From: Erythrobacter sp. SG61-1L
Lineage (GTDB): Bacteria > Pseudomonadota > Alphaproteobacteria > Sphingomonadales > Sphingomonadaceae
Length of the DNA stretch: 64,000 bases
Direction: 5' to 3'
NCBI RefSeq assembly: GCF_001305965.1
Contig: NZ_JXQC01000003.1
Coordinates: 2,105,643-2,169,642, forward strand
The notes under the pieces are model-generated. The model saw only the letters and a list, made by a program, of their open reading frames with translations. It ran no database searches and was not told where the DNA came from. The translations under genes and the position numbers were made by a program. Numbering within the stretch: the stretch's first letter is position 1; each line of letters begins with the position of its first letter. Positions 34,489-41,583 of the stretch are shown one piece after another.

Positions 34489-34779
34489 TTATTCCGGTCT
34501 TATGCCCTGCATCTCCTCTTCCAGTGCTTCAAGCACCTCCCGGATCTGCCTGAGCAGCGCTCGCGCCCTGCGGTCCCGCTCGCGTGCCGCGCCTGTGTAG
34601 AGCCCATGCTTGAGCGCGTTGCGGTTGCCTTTGGGGGCGCCGGCCTTGCCCCCATGGCTGCGACATAGCCCGCGGCCCGTGATCGCAGGCGCGCGACAGC
34701 GTTCGCCGTTGCGCTTGATCCGCTGGCATCGCCGCGCTCGCTGCATCGGACCTACATTGCGGACATGATCGCTAGCCAT
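34489..34779 (-). CDS. Small C-C-C-H putative zinc protein with HGG motif
   Basis: 96 residues. C18, C28, C39 and H42 in CQRIKRNGERCRAPAITGRG / LCRSHGG form a likely zinc site, followed by GAPKGNRNALKHGLYT, a motif I recall from many short proteins of alphaproteobacterial mobile elements, and a charged helix (RRARALLRQIREVLEALEEE). The function is not known; nucleic-acid binding is plausible. The same domain with the same Cys/His spacing begins the fused protein at 36776-38143. It lies four bases after the preceding gene, in one operon. Confidence 0.75.
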   Translation of the reverse strand: MASDHVRNVGPMQRARRCQRIKRNGERCRAPAITGRGLCRSHGGKAGAPKGNRNALKHGLYTGAARERDRRARALLRQIREVLEALEEEMQGIRPE

Positions 34780-34782
34780 GGC

Positions 34783-35178
34783 TCAGCCTTCGCGCAGACG
34801 GCAGGAAGTGCCGACGAGCTGGTTGGTCGAGCCAACCAGCTTGCAACCGGTATTGATCACCCGCTCTCGCCCCGGAGCATCAGCCGACACTTCCAGCGCG
34901 GTCCTCAGGTACTCGCAGGCAAGCGGGTGCGTCAGGGCAATAAGCTTCTCGAGCAGTCGCAGATGGCGGAACTTGATCTCATCAAAGTTGGGCGCCCCCT
35001 CCTCTTCATCGGCATCTTCCTCTTGCCTGTCCGACTTGCGCCGGGGCGGGTCCTCTTCCCATTCCTCGTCGCGGGTATCGCACTGCATCTCGGCAAGGGG
35101 CGGCAGGCCGCCGGGGGCATCATGCATTTGCGATCTGATTGCACTCTCGTCGGTCAGATCCACTTCATTCTGGGTCAT
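34783..35178 (-). CDS. Acidic hypothetical protein, first gene of the operon
   Basis: 131 residues: a strongly charged, probably disordered first half (RDEEWEEDPPRRKSDRQEED) and a helical second half (FDEIKFRHLRLLEKLIALTH) ending KLVGSTNQLVGTSCRL. AGGAG lies ten bases before the ATG at 35178, which fixes the start; the frame is open to 35223. Four bases separate it from the zinc protein gene. Not recognised. The ACAGGTCGTGACA motif lies 40 bases upstream. Confidence 0.65.
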   Translation of the reverse strand: MTQNEVDLTDESAIRSQMHDAPGGLPPLAEMQCDTRDEEWEEDPPRRKSDRQEEDADEEEGAPNFDEIKFRHLRLLEKLIALTHPLACEYLRTALEVSADAPGRERVINTGCKLVGSTNQLVGTSCRLREG

Positions 35179-35217
35179 CGGGACTCTCCTCTTTTTGGAA
35201 CCCGACCCTTTCAGTGT

Positions 35218-35231
35218 TGTCACGACCTGTT
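35218..35231 (-). promoter_or_regulatory. Shared upstream motif, copy in locus 1
   Basis: Read on the minus strand: AACAGGTCGTGACA. The core of 13 bases is identical at 38159-38172 (minus) and 2901-2913 (plus), each time upstream of a gene in the same orientation. Possibly a promoter element or a regulator site. Confidence 0.45.
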
Positions 35232-35375
35232 TTGCGCCAAAGAAATCTGCTCGCTGCAGGCCAAAAATCAGCCGTCAGACTAAAATCAAAAATCAATCCA
35301 TGAACCGTAGCCCGCCCGTTGCACGGTTTGCGACGCATCGCCTTCCGCGTTTGCTCGCCGGAGCGCCGGCGCAAA

Positions 35376-36416
35376 TCACCTGGAATCTTTAGCAGCTTCG
35401 GCGAGGTTCCGCTGAATCCGTTCTTGCCAAGAATTCGCGGTTTCTCCCTGCATCGGCGGATAGGTGCTTGCCCAGCGAGTGAAGGTCGGAATCAGATCGT
35501 CGAGGCTCACCCCAGGCTCAATCATAGTAAGCAAGAGTATGACACGCTCGATCCATTGTGAGGGCGTCTCGTCCGCGCGGATGGCTGATGAGGAAGCCGT
35601 GGCTTCCAGCGAGGCCTGAAGCTGTGCGATGCGCGCCTTTGAACGAGCTTCGAAGGCATCATAGGTCTCGCCAACCTTCGGCTTGGCGTAAAACGCCATT
35701 GAGAGGAGGGCATCTTGCAGAAACTCGAAGTCTTTCCCGGTAGCTCTACTGAAGCTCCTGGCGATGCGCTCCGCCCACGACGTCAGGGTATCGCCTTCGT
35801 TGAAGCGCTCACCTGCTACTTCTTTGATCGGATCCCAATCAGGATTCCAGTCAGGCCAGTTCTTGATCCAGTCAGCCATGGATTGGCCAACCCTGGGCGG
35901 ACAGTGCTTCGCATAGGCATCCCACAGGCGGCGCCCGCCAGGGTCCATGTTCGGCCGGCACCGTTCAGTCCAGGCCTCCACAGTCTCGCCGGGACGACGT
36001 GCGCTCTCGTCTGGCCCTGATCGCGCTTGCGGGTCTGCAAATACCTCATCCTCAATGAGCTTCCTGCGCTGGTACTCAAGCAACCCGCCGAACAAGAAGA
36101 CAGGAAGGCCTAGGAGAAAGGCGAGGCCGATAATCAAACCTGCGCCGTCAGCACTGCTCGTGAGGATCTGCCAACCAATGAATGCTGAGAGGAGCCAACC
36201 CAGGAAGAAAAGCAAGAGGCGTTTGCCCGCTCCCGAACTGGTCCGGTCGAGCAATTCGGCACATTTTGCGCAAACGGTGCGTGTTCCCGAATAGACCCCG
36301 AATGAAGCTCCGCCATGCCGAGTGGCGTAAATACGGGTAGAACTTCCGGTCTGGACCGATCGCCTGAAGCCCTGGCCGGAAGTAATATAGGCACCGCATA
36401 GATAGCACTCGGGCAT
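35376..36416 (-). CDS. Membrane protein with zinc-ribbon-like N-terminus and W-x-ER repeats
   Basis: 346 residues. Cys pairs at the N-terminus (CYLC, then CAKC) may form a zinc ribbon; two transmembrane helices follow (about 70-90 LLLFFLGWLLSAFIGWQI and 95-120 GLIIGLAFLLGLPVFLFGG). The remaining ~220 residues contain a degenerate repeat of about 30-50 residues: GETVEAWTER, GDTLTSWAER, GETYDAFEAR, DETPSQWIER, GETANSWQER. I know no family with this pattern. AAGGGG before the ATG supports the start. It is divergent from the decayed XRE copy, with the palindromic motif between, the same layout as at 31813-32621. Confidence 0.7.
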   Translation of the reverse strand: MPECYLCGAYITSGQGFRRSVQTGSSTRIYATRHGGASFGVYSGTRTVCAKCAELLDRTSSGAGKRLLLFFLGWLLSAFIGWQILTSSADGAGLIIGLAFLLGLPVFLFGGLLEYQRRKLIEDEVFADPQARSGPDESARRPGETVEAWTERCRPNMDPGGRRLWDAYAKHCPPRVGQSMADWIKNWPDWNPDWDPIKEVAGERFNEGDTLTSWAERIARSFSRATGKDFEFLQDALLSMAFYAKPKVGETYDAFEARSKARIAQLQASLEATASSSAIRADETPSQWIERVILLLTMIEPGVSLDDLIPTFTRWASTYPPMQGETANSWQERIQRNLAEAAKDSR

Positions 36417-36451
36417 TCCATATCCCCTTGAAGTCGAACGGCACGCCTTCG

Positions 36452-36481
36452 TGTAGAGTATACTCCGTATATGTAAAGTCG
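36452..36481. promoter_or_regulatory. Palindromic operator-like element, copy 2
   Basis: GAGTATACTC palindrome at 36456-36465 in a 30-base block nearly identical to 32363-32392. It has stayed intact although the regulator gene beside it is decayed, so the regulator at 32406 may act here in trans. Confidence 0.65.
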
Positions 36482-36503
36482 GCGCCGCTTCCACTAGCTG
36501 GCG

Positions 36504-36700
36504 GTGTGGCTACGTGCGATTTTCGCACAAAACCTGAAGCTCCTGAGGGCAGGGAAAGGCCTGCCACAGGAGGCGCGAAGCTACCTTACCGAGATAGCTC
36601 CAACCTATGTTTCTGCTCACGAGCACGAGCGATATTCGCCCTCGCTCGACACGATCTAGAAGCTCGTCAGGGTGCCCGTAGTTACTCCGCCGCGCTACTC
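36504..36700 (+). pseudogene. Decayed copy of the XRE regulator
   Basis: Read from GTG 36504 the frame gives LRAIFAQNLKLLRAGKGLPQ, then TEIAPTYVSAHEHERYSPSL and DTI, then TAG at 36657 and KLVRVPV after it. It aligns without gaps to the intact 71-residue protein at 32406. Key HTH residues are changed (SQEALADLAGI to PQEARSYLTEI) and the stop cuts off the last helix, so it is most likely dead. Confidence 0.8.
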
Positions 36701-36775
36701 TGTTGCTTTAGCCGATCGGCCTTTCGAACAGCGATGATAGCGCCGACATAACCATCACGGTCTTGGCAGCAGGAT

Positions 36776-38143
36776 TCACTGGCTCGTGGTCATTGACGTC
36801 AGACTCTGCTCGATCAGCCGGGCGGCCATCTCAGCGATGCGCTCGCGCCATGCGAGACAGGCGAGCCAGTCGCCCGGAATGGCCGACGCGCCGTAAATGG
36901 CACCGGCCAATTGGCCGGCAACCGCAGCAGTTGCACTCGCCTGCTCGCCCAGATTGGCGGCACAAAGCACGGCCTCTTCAAAACTCGACGACCGCTCCAC
37001 ACACCACAGCGCTGCTTCAAGCGTGTGGAGGAAGTGGTTGGTGCCTAATAGCTGGCCCCGGGATCTGTCCTTCCACGAGCCCTCCATGACAAATTCGACC
37101 GACGGCAGATTGTGCAGATAGCGCCTGCGCAAGACCTTATGGCGCTCCATGCCGCCGATGGCATCGGCCAGGATATGCGCAAACGCTTCGCATGCTTCAG
37201 CCGCCTCTGGCGCACCGTGAGTCGTTCGGCTCTGCCGCGCCGCGACGTCGCTCAGAGCTACAGGGTCGTTCCAGTAGCGGATCGCCACCGGCGCAAGGCG
37301 GACCAGGCTGCCATTATCCACGAACTCGGAATGGGTCAGCCCTGCAAGTGGATCTTCTGTCTGGCGATACCTCGCGAGTGCTTCCTGCATAGTCTCGCCG
37401 ATACCAATCGCACTTCCAGTGCAGGAGTAGACCCCTTCCTCCTGCCACTCGACAAAACGCTCCATGAGATCGATCTCATCGAGACAGCGCCTGAAGGTCA
37501 GGCTGTCCATGAGCGCCAGGGCCATGGCGGTATTGCCGGTCCATTCGCCGGGACTGAGGCCAAGAGGGCCACCGCCCAGCATACCGGTAAGCACGCGATA
37601 GCTGTCACGGGCGCGGCCAGTGAGCGTAGTTCCCAGTGCATCTCCGACCGCAAGACCGAGCATTGCCCCTCGTGCGCGAGTGTGGATTATCTCATGCGTG
37701 CGATACCGCGCAGGCGAACGGCGAACGGCATGGCCAAGCTTCGCGGCATCGTCGCTTTCGGCGGCGCGATCTTCAGACGAGGAGCTGTGCGATGCGGTGA
37801 GCTCGACCTGCGTCTGCTGCGGGATCTTCAGCAGTCCCCGCCTCACTCCCATCAACTCATCGACATAACAGACTGCGGCATCGTCCCGCTCCATCTTTCT
37901 GATGACCTTGTCGAGCTTCTTGATCTGGGCGTTGATCTGCTTCTCGCGCGCAAGCGCAGCCTTCGCATAATCACCGAACTGGCGGCCAAAGGACTTGTCC
38001 TTCGAGCCGAGACCACCGTGAACATGACAACGCTTCTTGCCTTTCACTGCAGGCGAGCGGCAAGCGTCTCCACCTAGCGTTATTGCCTCGCAGCGGAGCG
38101 CACCATGCATGCCGTGGACATTGCGTTTGTGGTTTGAAGCCAT
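36776..38143 (-). CDS. Zinc domain fused to an ADP-ribosylglycohydrolase-fold protein lacking metal ligands
   Basis: 455 residues. Residues 1-45 hold the same C18, C28, C39, H42 zinc pattern as the protein at 34489; residues ~50-150 form a charged coiled region (REKQINAQIKKLDKVIRKME). The last ~300 residues align with the glycohydrolase half of the locus-1 enzyme (RGAMLGLAVGDALGTTL, NGSLVRLAPVAIRYWNDPVA, RQSRTTHGAPEA). But WTDDT is WTGNT here and EDADTT is EQASATA, so the aspartates that hold the two Mg2+ are lost. It should bind rather than cleave, or be a decaying gene; the intact frame and conserved fold residues favour a binding role. The start at 38143 is set by the shared MASxHxRNV N-terminus. 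Confidence 0.82.
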   Translation of the reverse strand: MASNHKRNVHGMHGALRCEAITLGGDACRSPAVKGKKRCHVHGGLGSKDKSFGRQFGDYAKAALAREKQINAQIKKLDKVIRKMERDDAAVCYVDELMGVRRGLLKIPQQTQVELTASHSSSSEDRAAESDDAAKLGHAVRRSPARYRTHEIIHTRARGAMLGLAVGDALGTTLTGRARDSYRVLTGMLGGGPLGLSPGEWTGNTAMALALMDSLTFRRCLDEIDLMERFVEWQEEGVYSCTGSAIGIGETMQEALARYRQTEDPLAGLTHSEFVDNGSLVRLAPVAIRYWNDPVALSDVAARQSRTTHGAPEAAEACEAFAHILADAIGGMERHKVLRRRYLHNLPSVEFVMEGSWKDRSRGQLLGTNHFLHTLEAALWCVERSSSFEEAVLCAANLGEQASATAAVAGQLAGAIYGASAIPGDWLACLAWRERIAEMAARLIEQSLTSMTTSQ

Positions 38144-38158
38144 GCCGCTAAGAGTCCT

Positions 38159-38172
38159 GTCACGACCTGTTC
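38159..38172 (-). promoter_or_regulatory. Shared upstream motif, copy in locus 2
   Basis: On the minus strand AACAGGTCGTGACA, 16 bases before the fused gene's start. See 35218 and 2901. Confidence 0.45.
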
Positions 38173-38380
38173 GCCGCAAGTGCCTTTTGGAGCCCTGCGA
38201 CTGGTCGCAAGCCGCCTGTGCGCTGCCATCTCGGTCGGACCAACCACTATCGCCTGCCGTGATTTTTCCGCTGTCGACGCAGAATATACTGGATATTGGT
38301 CTGTTGTGACGCTTGTGTCGCCTCAAGCCCGCCTCGCGCGGGCCTCCTTGGTAGGGCCATCCAACCGGGGAGACTTCTTG

Positions 38381-38851
38381 ATGCAATACACACCAGCATC
38401 CCGCGAGCTGCAGCGGTCTGCGTCATCGCCAATCCAAAACCGCGGCGCCCGACTTGTCGAGACGCTCGCTGCCATCGAGATTATGGACCTCGATCAGCTG
38501 CGGGCATTGTGGGCACAGCATTTCGGAACGCCCCCATCGCTGCGCTCGGTTGACCTGATGCGGCTTGTCCTGGGCTGGCGACTACAGGCACGGACCTATG
38601 GTGGGATCGATGCCTCAATGAGACGCAAGTTGAAGCGCAAGACAATGATCGAAGCAGGCAACATCGACCTTGCTGTGGGAACAACACTTACCCGCGAATG
38701 GCAGGGCAAGACCTACGAGATCGAAGTCCTCGAAGGAGGGTTCGACTGGGAAGGCGAGACCTATCCCAGCCTCAGCGCCGTTGCATCTGCAATCACAGGA
38801 ACGCGCTGGAACGGACCGAGGTTCTTCGGCCTGCGCGGCGGCAAGCCATGA
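38381..38851 (+). CDS. DUF2924 protein
   Basis: 156 residues. The core from DLDQLRALWAQHFGTPPSLR to DLMRLVLGWRLQARTYGGID and the tail LTREWQGKTYEIEVLEGGFD / WEGETYPSLSAVASAITGTR are typical of DUF2924, a family that nearly always precedes a large serine recombinase in alphaproteobacterial prophages and islands. It probably assists or directs the recombinase. GGGGAGA upstream supports the ATG at 38381. The stop overlaps the recombinase start (ATGA). Confidence 0.88.
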   Translation: MQYTPASRELQRSASSPIQNRGARLVETLAAIEIMDLDQLRALWAQHFGTPPSLRSVDLMRLVLGWRLQARTYGGIDASMRRKLKRKTMIEAGNIDLAVGTTLTREWQGKTYEIEVLEGGFDWEGETYPSLSAVASAITGTRWNGPRFFGLRGGKP

Positions 38852-40449
38852 ATATGAAGCGCAAGGTGTTCCGCTGCGCGCTCTATACTCGCAAATCGAG
38901 CGATGAAGGCCTCGATCAGGAATTCAACAGCCTCGATGCGCAACGCGAAGCAAGCGAAGCTTATGTAGCAAGCCAGACACATGAAGGCTGGCGCATGATT
39001 CCCACGCGCTACGACGACGGCGGCTATTCAGGCGGGAGTATGGATCGCCCCGCTCTCCAACACCTCCTCTCCGACATTGCGGCGGGCAAGGTCGATGTCG
39101 TGGTGGTCTACAAGATAGACCGCCTCACCCGCTCGCTCGCCGACTTCGCGCGCATGGTCGAGCTGTTTGACAAGCACGAGGTCAGCTTTGTCAGCGTGAC
39201 CCAGAGCTTCAACACCACGAGCAGCATGGGCCGCCTCACCTTGAACGTCCTGCTGTCTTTCGCCCAGTTCGAGCGCGAAGTGACCGGCGAGCGCATTCGC
39301 GACAAGATCGCCGCCTCCAAGGCCAAGGGCATGTGGATGGGCGGCATTCTTCCGCTGGGCTATGACCTGCCTAAAGACAAGTCACGTATCTTGGCCCTGA
39401 ACGAGGAAGAGGCCGAAACGGTACGCCTGATCTTTCGTCAATATCTCAAGCTCGGCTCGGTGCACGCGCTCGAAGGCTGGCTCGATGCAAGGGGCATCCG
39501 CTCAAAACGCTGGATCTCTGCCTCTGGCAGCATCGTAGGGGGAATCCCGTTCAGCCGCGGCGCGCTCTATCACCTCCTGAGGAACGAGACCTATCTTGGC
39601 CTCATTCGCCACAAGGGCAAACTGCACTCGGCAGAACACCCCCCGATCCTCGACAAGGCGCTGTTCAACAAAGTCCAGCGCGCGCTCGATACGGGACGCA
39701 GGCGTCATGCCGAGCGACGGACGCCCGAAGAGCGTGCTCCGCTGGCTGGGCGGATATTCGATTGCCTGGGTGAGCCCATGTCGCCCACCATCTCGCGCGG
39801 CAAGCAGGGCAGGTATTACCGCTACTATGTCTCAAGCTCGCTGCAGAAGGGCAGGAGTGCACCTGCGGCACACGATCATGGCGAGCGCGTGATCCGGCGC
39901 ATCTCCGCCGACGCGCTCGAAAGCCAGCTGGCGCTCCTCTTCGCCAGGCTGCTACCGAAGCACGCCAGTGATGCGCTCGACCTGCCCAGCCGGATCGAGG
40001 TGCATGGGGACGCGATCCATCTCACTCTCCTCAAATCCAGATGCACCGGGATCCAGGGTCGGCTTACCGCCGACGAGCGGATCGAGGCGGACCTTACCGA
40101 TCCATCTTCGGTGCGGCTCATAGCCGCGATCCGCATCCGCAATCGCCGCGGGCGCACCGAGATCCGTTCCAGTACCATCCGGACAACCAGGCGCGATCCA
40201 GTCCTTATCGGGGCTCTCCAGCGCGCCCACTCGATGATCGATCTTGATACCCGCCATCTTCCGGTCTGCCGCAACTCGCCCGGCACCCAATATGGCCGCC
40301 GCCTCATCCGCCTCGCGTTCCTCGCGCCCGACCTCCAGCAGGCAATCCTCGAAGGGACGCAGCCTGCCGACCTCACGCTCGATCACCTCATCGCCACGCC
40401 GGTCCCAATCGACTGGGCCGCGCAGCGCCTGCTCTTCGAGCATGTGTGA
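38848..40449 (+). CDS. Large serine recombinase
   Basis: 533 residues. The resolvase domain (about 10-160) contains the nucleophilic Ser in YTRKSSDEGLDQEFNSLDAQ and the helix around VYKIDRLTRSLADFARM. A Recombinase domain (about 180-280, with PLGYDLPKDKSRILALNEEE) and a zinc-ribbon region (about 310-370) follow; the last one lacks a clear second Cys pair (FDCLGEP only). Such enzymes integrate and excise elements between attB and attP sites. Complete in length for this shorter subgroup. It is the natural mover of the island left of it; the attachment sites are not identified. Confidence 0.92.
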   Translation: MNMKRKVFRCALYTRKSSDEGLDQEFNSLDAQREASEAYVASQTHEGWRMIPTRYDDGGYSGGSMDRPALQHLLSDIAAGKVDVVVVYKIDRLTRSLADFARMVELFDKHEVSFVSVTQSFNTTSSMGRLTLNVLLSFAQFEREVTGERIRDKIAASKAKGMWMGGILPLGYDLPKDKSRILALNEEEAETVRLIFRQYLKLGSVHALEGWLDARGIRSKRWISASGSIVGGIPFSRGALYHLLRNETYLGLIRHKGKLHSAEHPPILDKALFNKVQRALDTGRRRHAERRTPEERAPLAGRIFDCLGEPMSPTISRGKQGRYYRYYVSSSLQKGRSAPAAHDHGERVIRRISADALESQLALLFARLLPKHASDALDLPSRIEVHGDAIHLTLLKSRCTGIQGRLTADERIEADLTDPSSVRLIAAIRIRNRRGRTEIRSSTIRTTRRDPVLIGALQRAHSMIDLDTRHLPVCRNSPGTQYGRRLIRLAFLAPDLQQAILEGTQPADLTLDHLIATPVPIDWAAQRLLFEHV

Positions 40450-40527
40450 GAGCAGCGTCGGGAGACAATCTCCCAGTGCTGAGGCCCACAAATTATCCGG
40501 ACATAGGTGATTTATCCATATAATACA

Positions 40528-40562
40528 CCTCTGGTTGACACTCAAATTGAGAGGGGTTTTTT
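40528..40562 (+). terminator. Probable terminator after the recombinase gene
   Basis: CCTCT / AGAGG pair with an inner TTGA / TCAA pair, followed by GGTTTTTT. It is about 80 bases behind the recombinase stop. Confidence 0.55.
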
Positions 40563-40877
40563 GTCAACCTGCTGGATGCGAAGGGCACTGAAGAAATGGC
40601 CCAATCATGCGGCATTGCGAGTGGGGCACTGTAGACCCTGTCAACCTCGTGACAACCACGCGTCAACCTCAAGCCGCAGGCTCGCTGTCCCTCCGCAAAC
40701 TGGCCAAACCGTAGTTCTCCGCTGACACCGAAATGCGCGCGCATCACGTGGAGGGGGTGCCTCTCAGCTTTGGGAAGAGCCGGCCGATCTCCACCACGGA
40801 TTGATCAACGCTCTCCCGCAGGTTTGCGCGCCTGGCGCAAAACCGTGGGAGTATGGGGGATTCCGGGGTCGGGTATT
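40563..40877. other. Intergenic region at the right side of the island
   Basis: About 315 bases without a supported gene. GTCAACCT occurs three times (40563, 40640, 40662) and GGTTGAC once inverted (40533). This is the stretch between the recombinase and the tRNA gene and so the likely place of the right attachment site; nothing else is recognised. Confidence 0.4.
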
Positions 40878-40968
40878 TGGCGGAGCGGGAGGGATTCGAA
40901 CCCTCGATACGCTTTTGACGTATACTCACTTTCCAGGCGAGCGCCTTCGACCACTCGGCCACCGCTCC
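40878..40968 (-). tRNA. tRNA-Ser (GGA)
   Basis: 91 bases on the minus strand. The acceptor stem GGAGCGG / CCGCTCC, a D-arm with GTGGCCGAGTGG, the anticodon loop CTGGAAA (anticodon GGA) closed by CTCGC / GTGAG, a long variable arm (TATACG-TCAAAAG-CGTATC) and the T-arm GGGTTCGAATCCC are all visible, and CCA is encoded. The long variable arm fits a class II serine tRNA. Confidence 0.95.
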
Positions 40969-41056
40969 GCATGCCTGACGGAAGGCGGGCCGATAGCGCG
41001 GGTCGCGCGGTTGGGCAAGCTTGCAGATGGGCACCTTGGCGTTAAATCGACATTCC

Positions 41057-41458
41057 ATGGAAAGACGCTTCGGATTTGCCCCCTCCGCCGAGGAGATGGA
41101 GGCCCTTGCCCGCGCCGCGCTGGAACGGCTTCCGGCGCAGTTTCGCGTGCATCTGGGCGATATCGTGCTGCGGGTGGAGGACTTTGCCGATGCCGAGACG
41201 CTGGCTGCGCTGGGCATCGAAGACCCGTTCGAACTGACCGGAATTTACGAGGGCCTGCCCCTTGGCGAGAAGAGCATCGGCCATTCCGGCACCATGCCAG
41301 ACCGGATTCGCCTGTTCCGCAGCCCGATCCTGGACGAATGGATCGCGCGCGGGGACGAGACGCTGGAACATCTGGTGGCCCATGTGGTGATTCACGAGGT
41401 GGGGCACCATTTCGGCCTGTCGGACGAGGCAATGCATGCGCTGGAGGAAATGGTTTAG
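41057..41458 (+). CDS. Zincin-like metallopeptidase family protein
   Basis: 133 residues with the zinc signature HEVGHHFGLSD (HExxH plus a third ligand Asp) near the C-terminus, as in the small PF06262 (Zincin_1) family; the role in bacteria is unclear. The start MERRFGFAPSAEEMEALARA matches the family's usual N-terminus. Cytosolic, no signal peptide. It stands between tRNA-Ser and the cyclophilin gene. Confidence 0.88.
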   Translation: MERRFGFAPSAEEMEALARAALERLPAQFRVHLGDIVLRVEDFADAETLAALGIEDPFELTGIYEGLPLGEKSIGHSGTMPDRIRLFRSPILDEWIARGDETLEHLVAHVVIHEVGHHFGLSDEAMHALEEMV

Positions 41459-41468
41459 CCCTCCGCTT

Positions 41469-41532
41469 GTGCTGAGCCTGTCAAAGCACAGTCTTTGCCT
41501 CAGGGGTAAGCTGCCCTTGCACAAGCTCAGGG
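41469..41532. repeat. Dispersed palindromic repeat pair
   Basis: A GCTGAGCCTGTCAAAGCAC unit and its approximate inverse CCCTTGCACAAGCTCAGGG. Degenerate members of the CTTCGACAAGCTCAGG family found also at 43207, 51254 and 61811. Confidence 0.7.
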
Positions 41533-41583
41533 CGGACGGATATTGGCTTTCGGATATCGCGTGACAATGGCACTCTGTGCCCC

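Noticed and set aside
38144-38386. 81-codon N-terminal extension of the fused zinc-hydrolase protein
   Set aside because: The paralog begins at the matching MAS-x-H motif, and the extension overlaps the shared upstream motif.
38698-38847. 50-codon extension of the serine recombinase
   Set aside because: Overlaps DUF2924 in another frame; the ATG in ATGA at 38848 fits family starts and coupling.
40878-40968. tRNA-Ser as integration site of the island
   Set aside because: The mover is a serine recombinase, which rarely uses tRNA genes, and no duplicated tRNA 3' end was seen on the island's left side.
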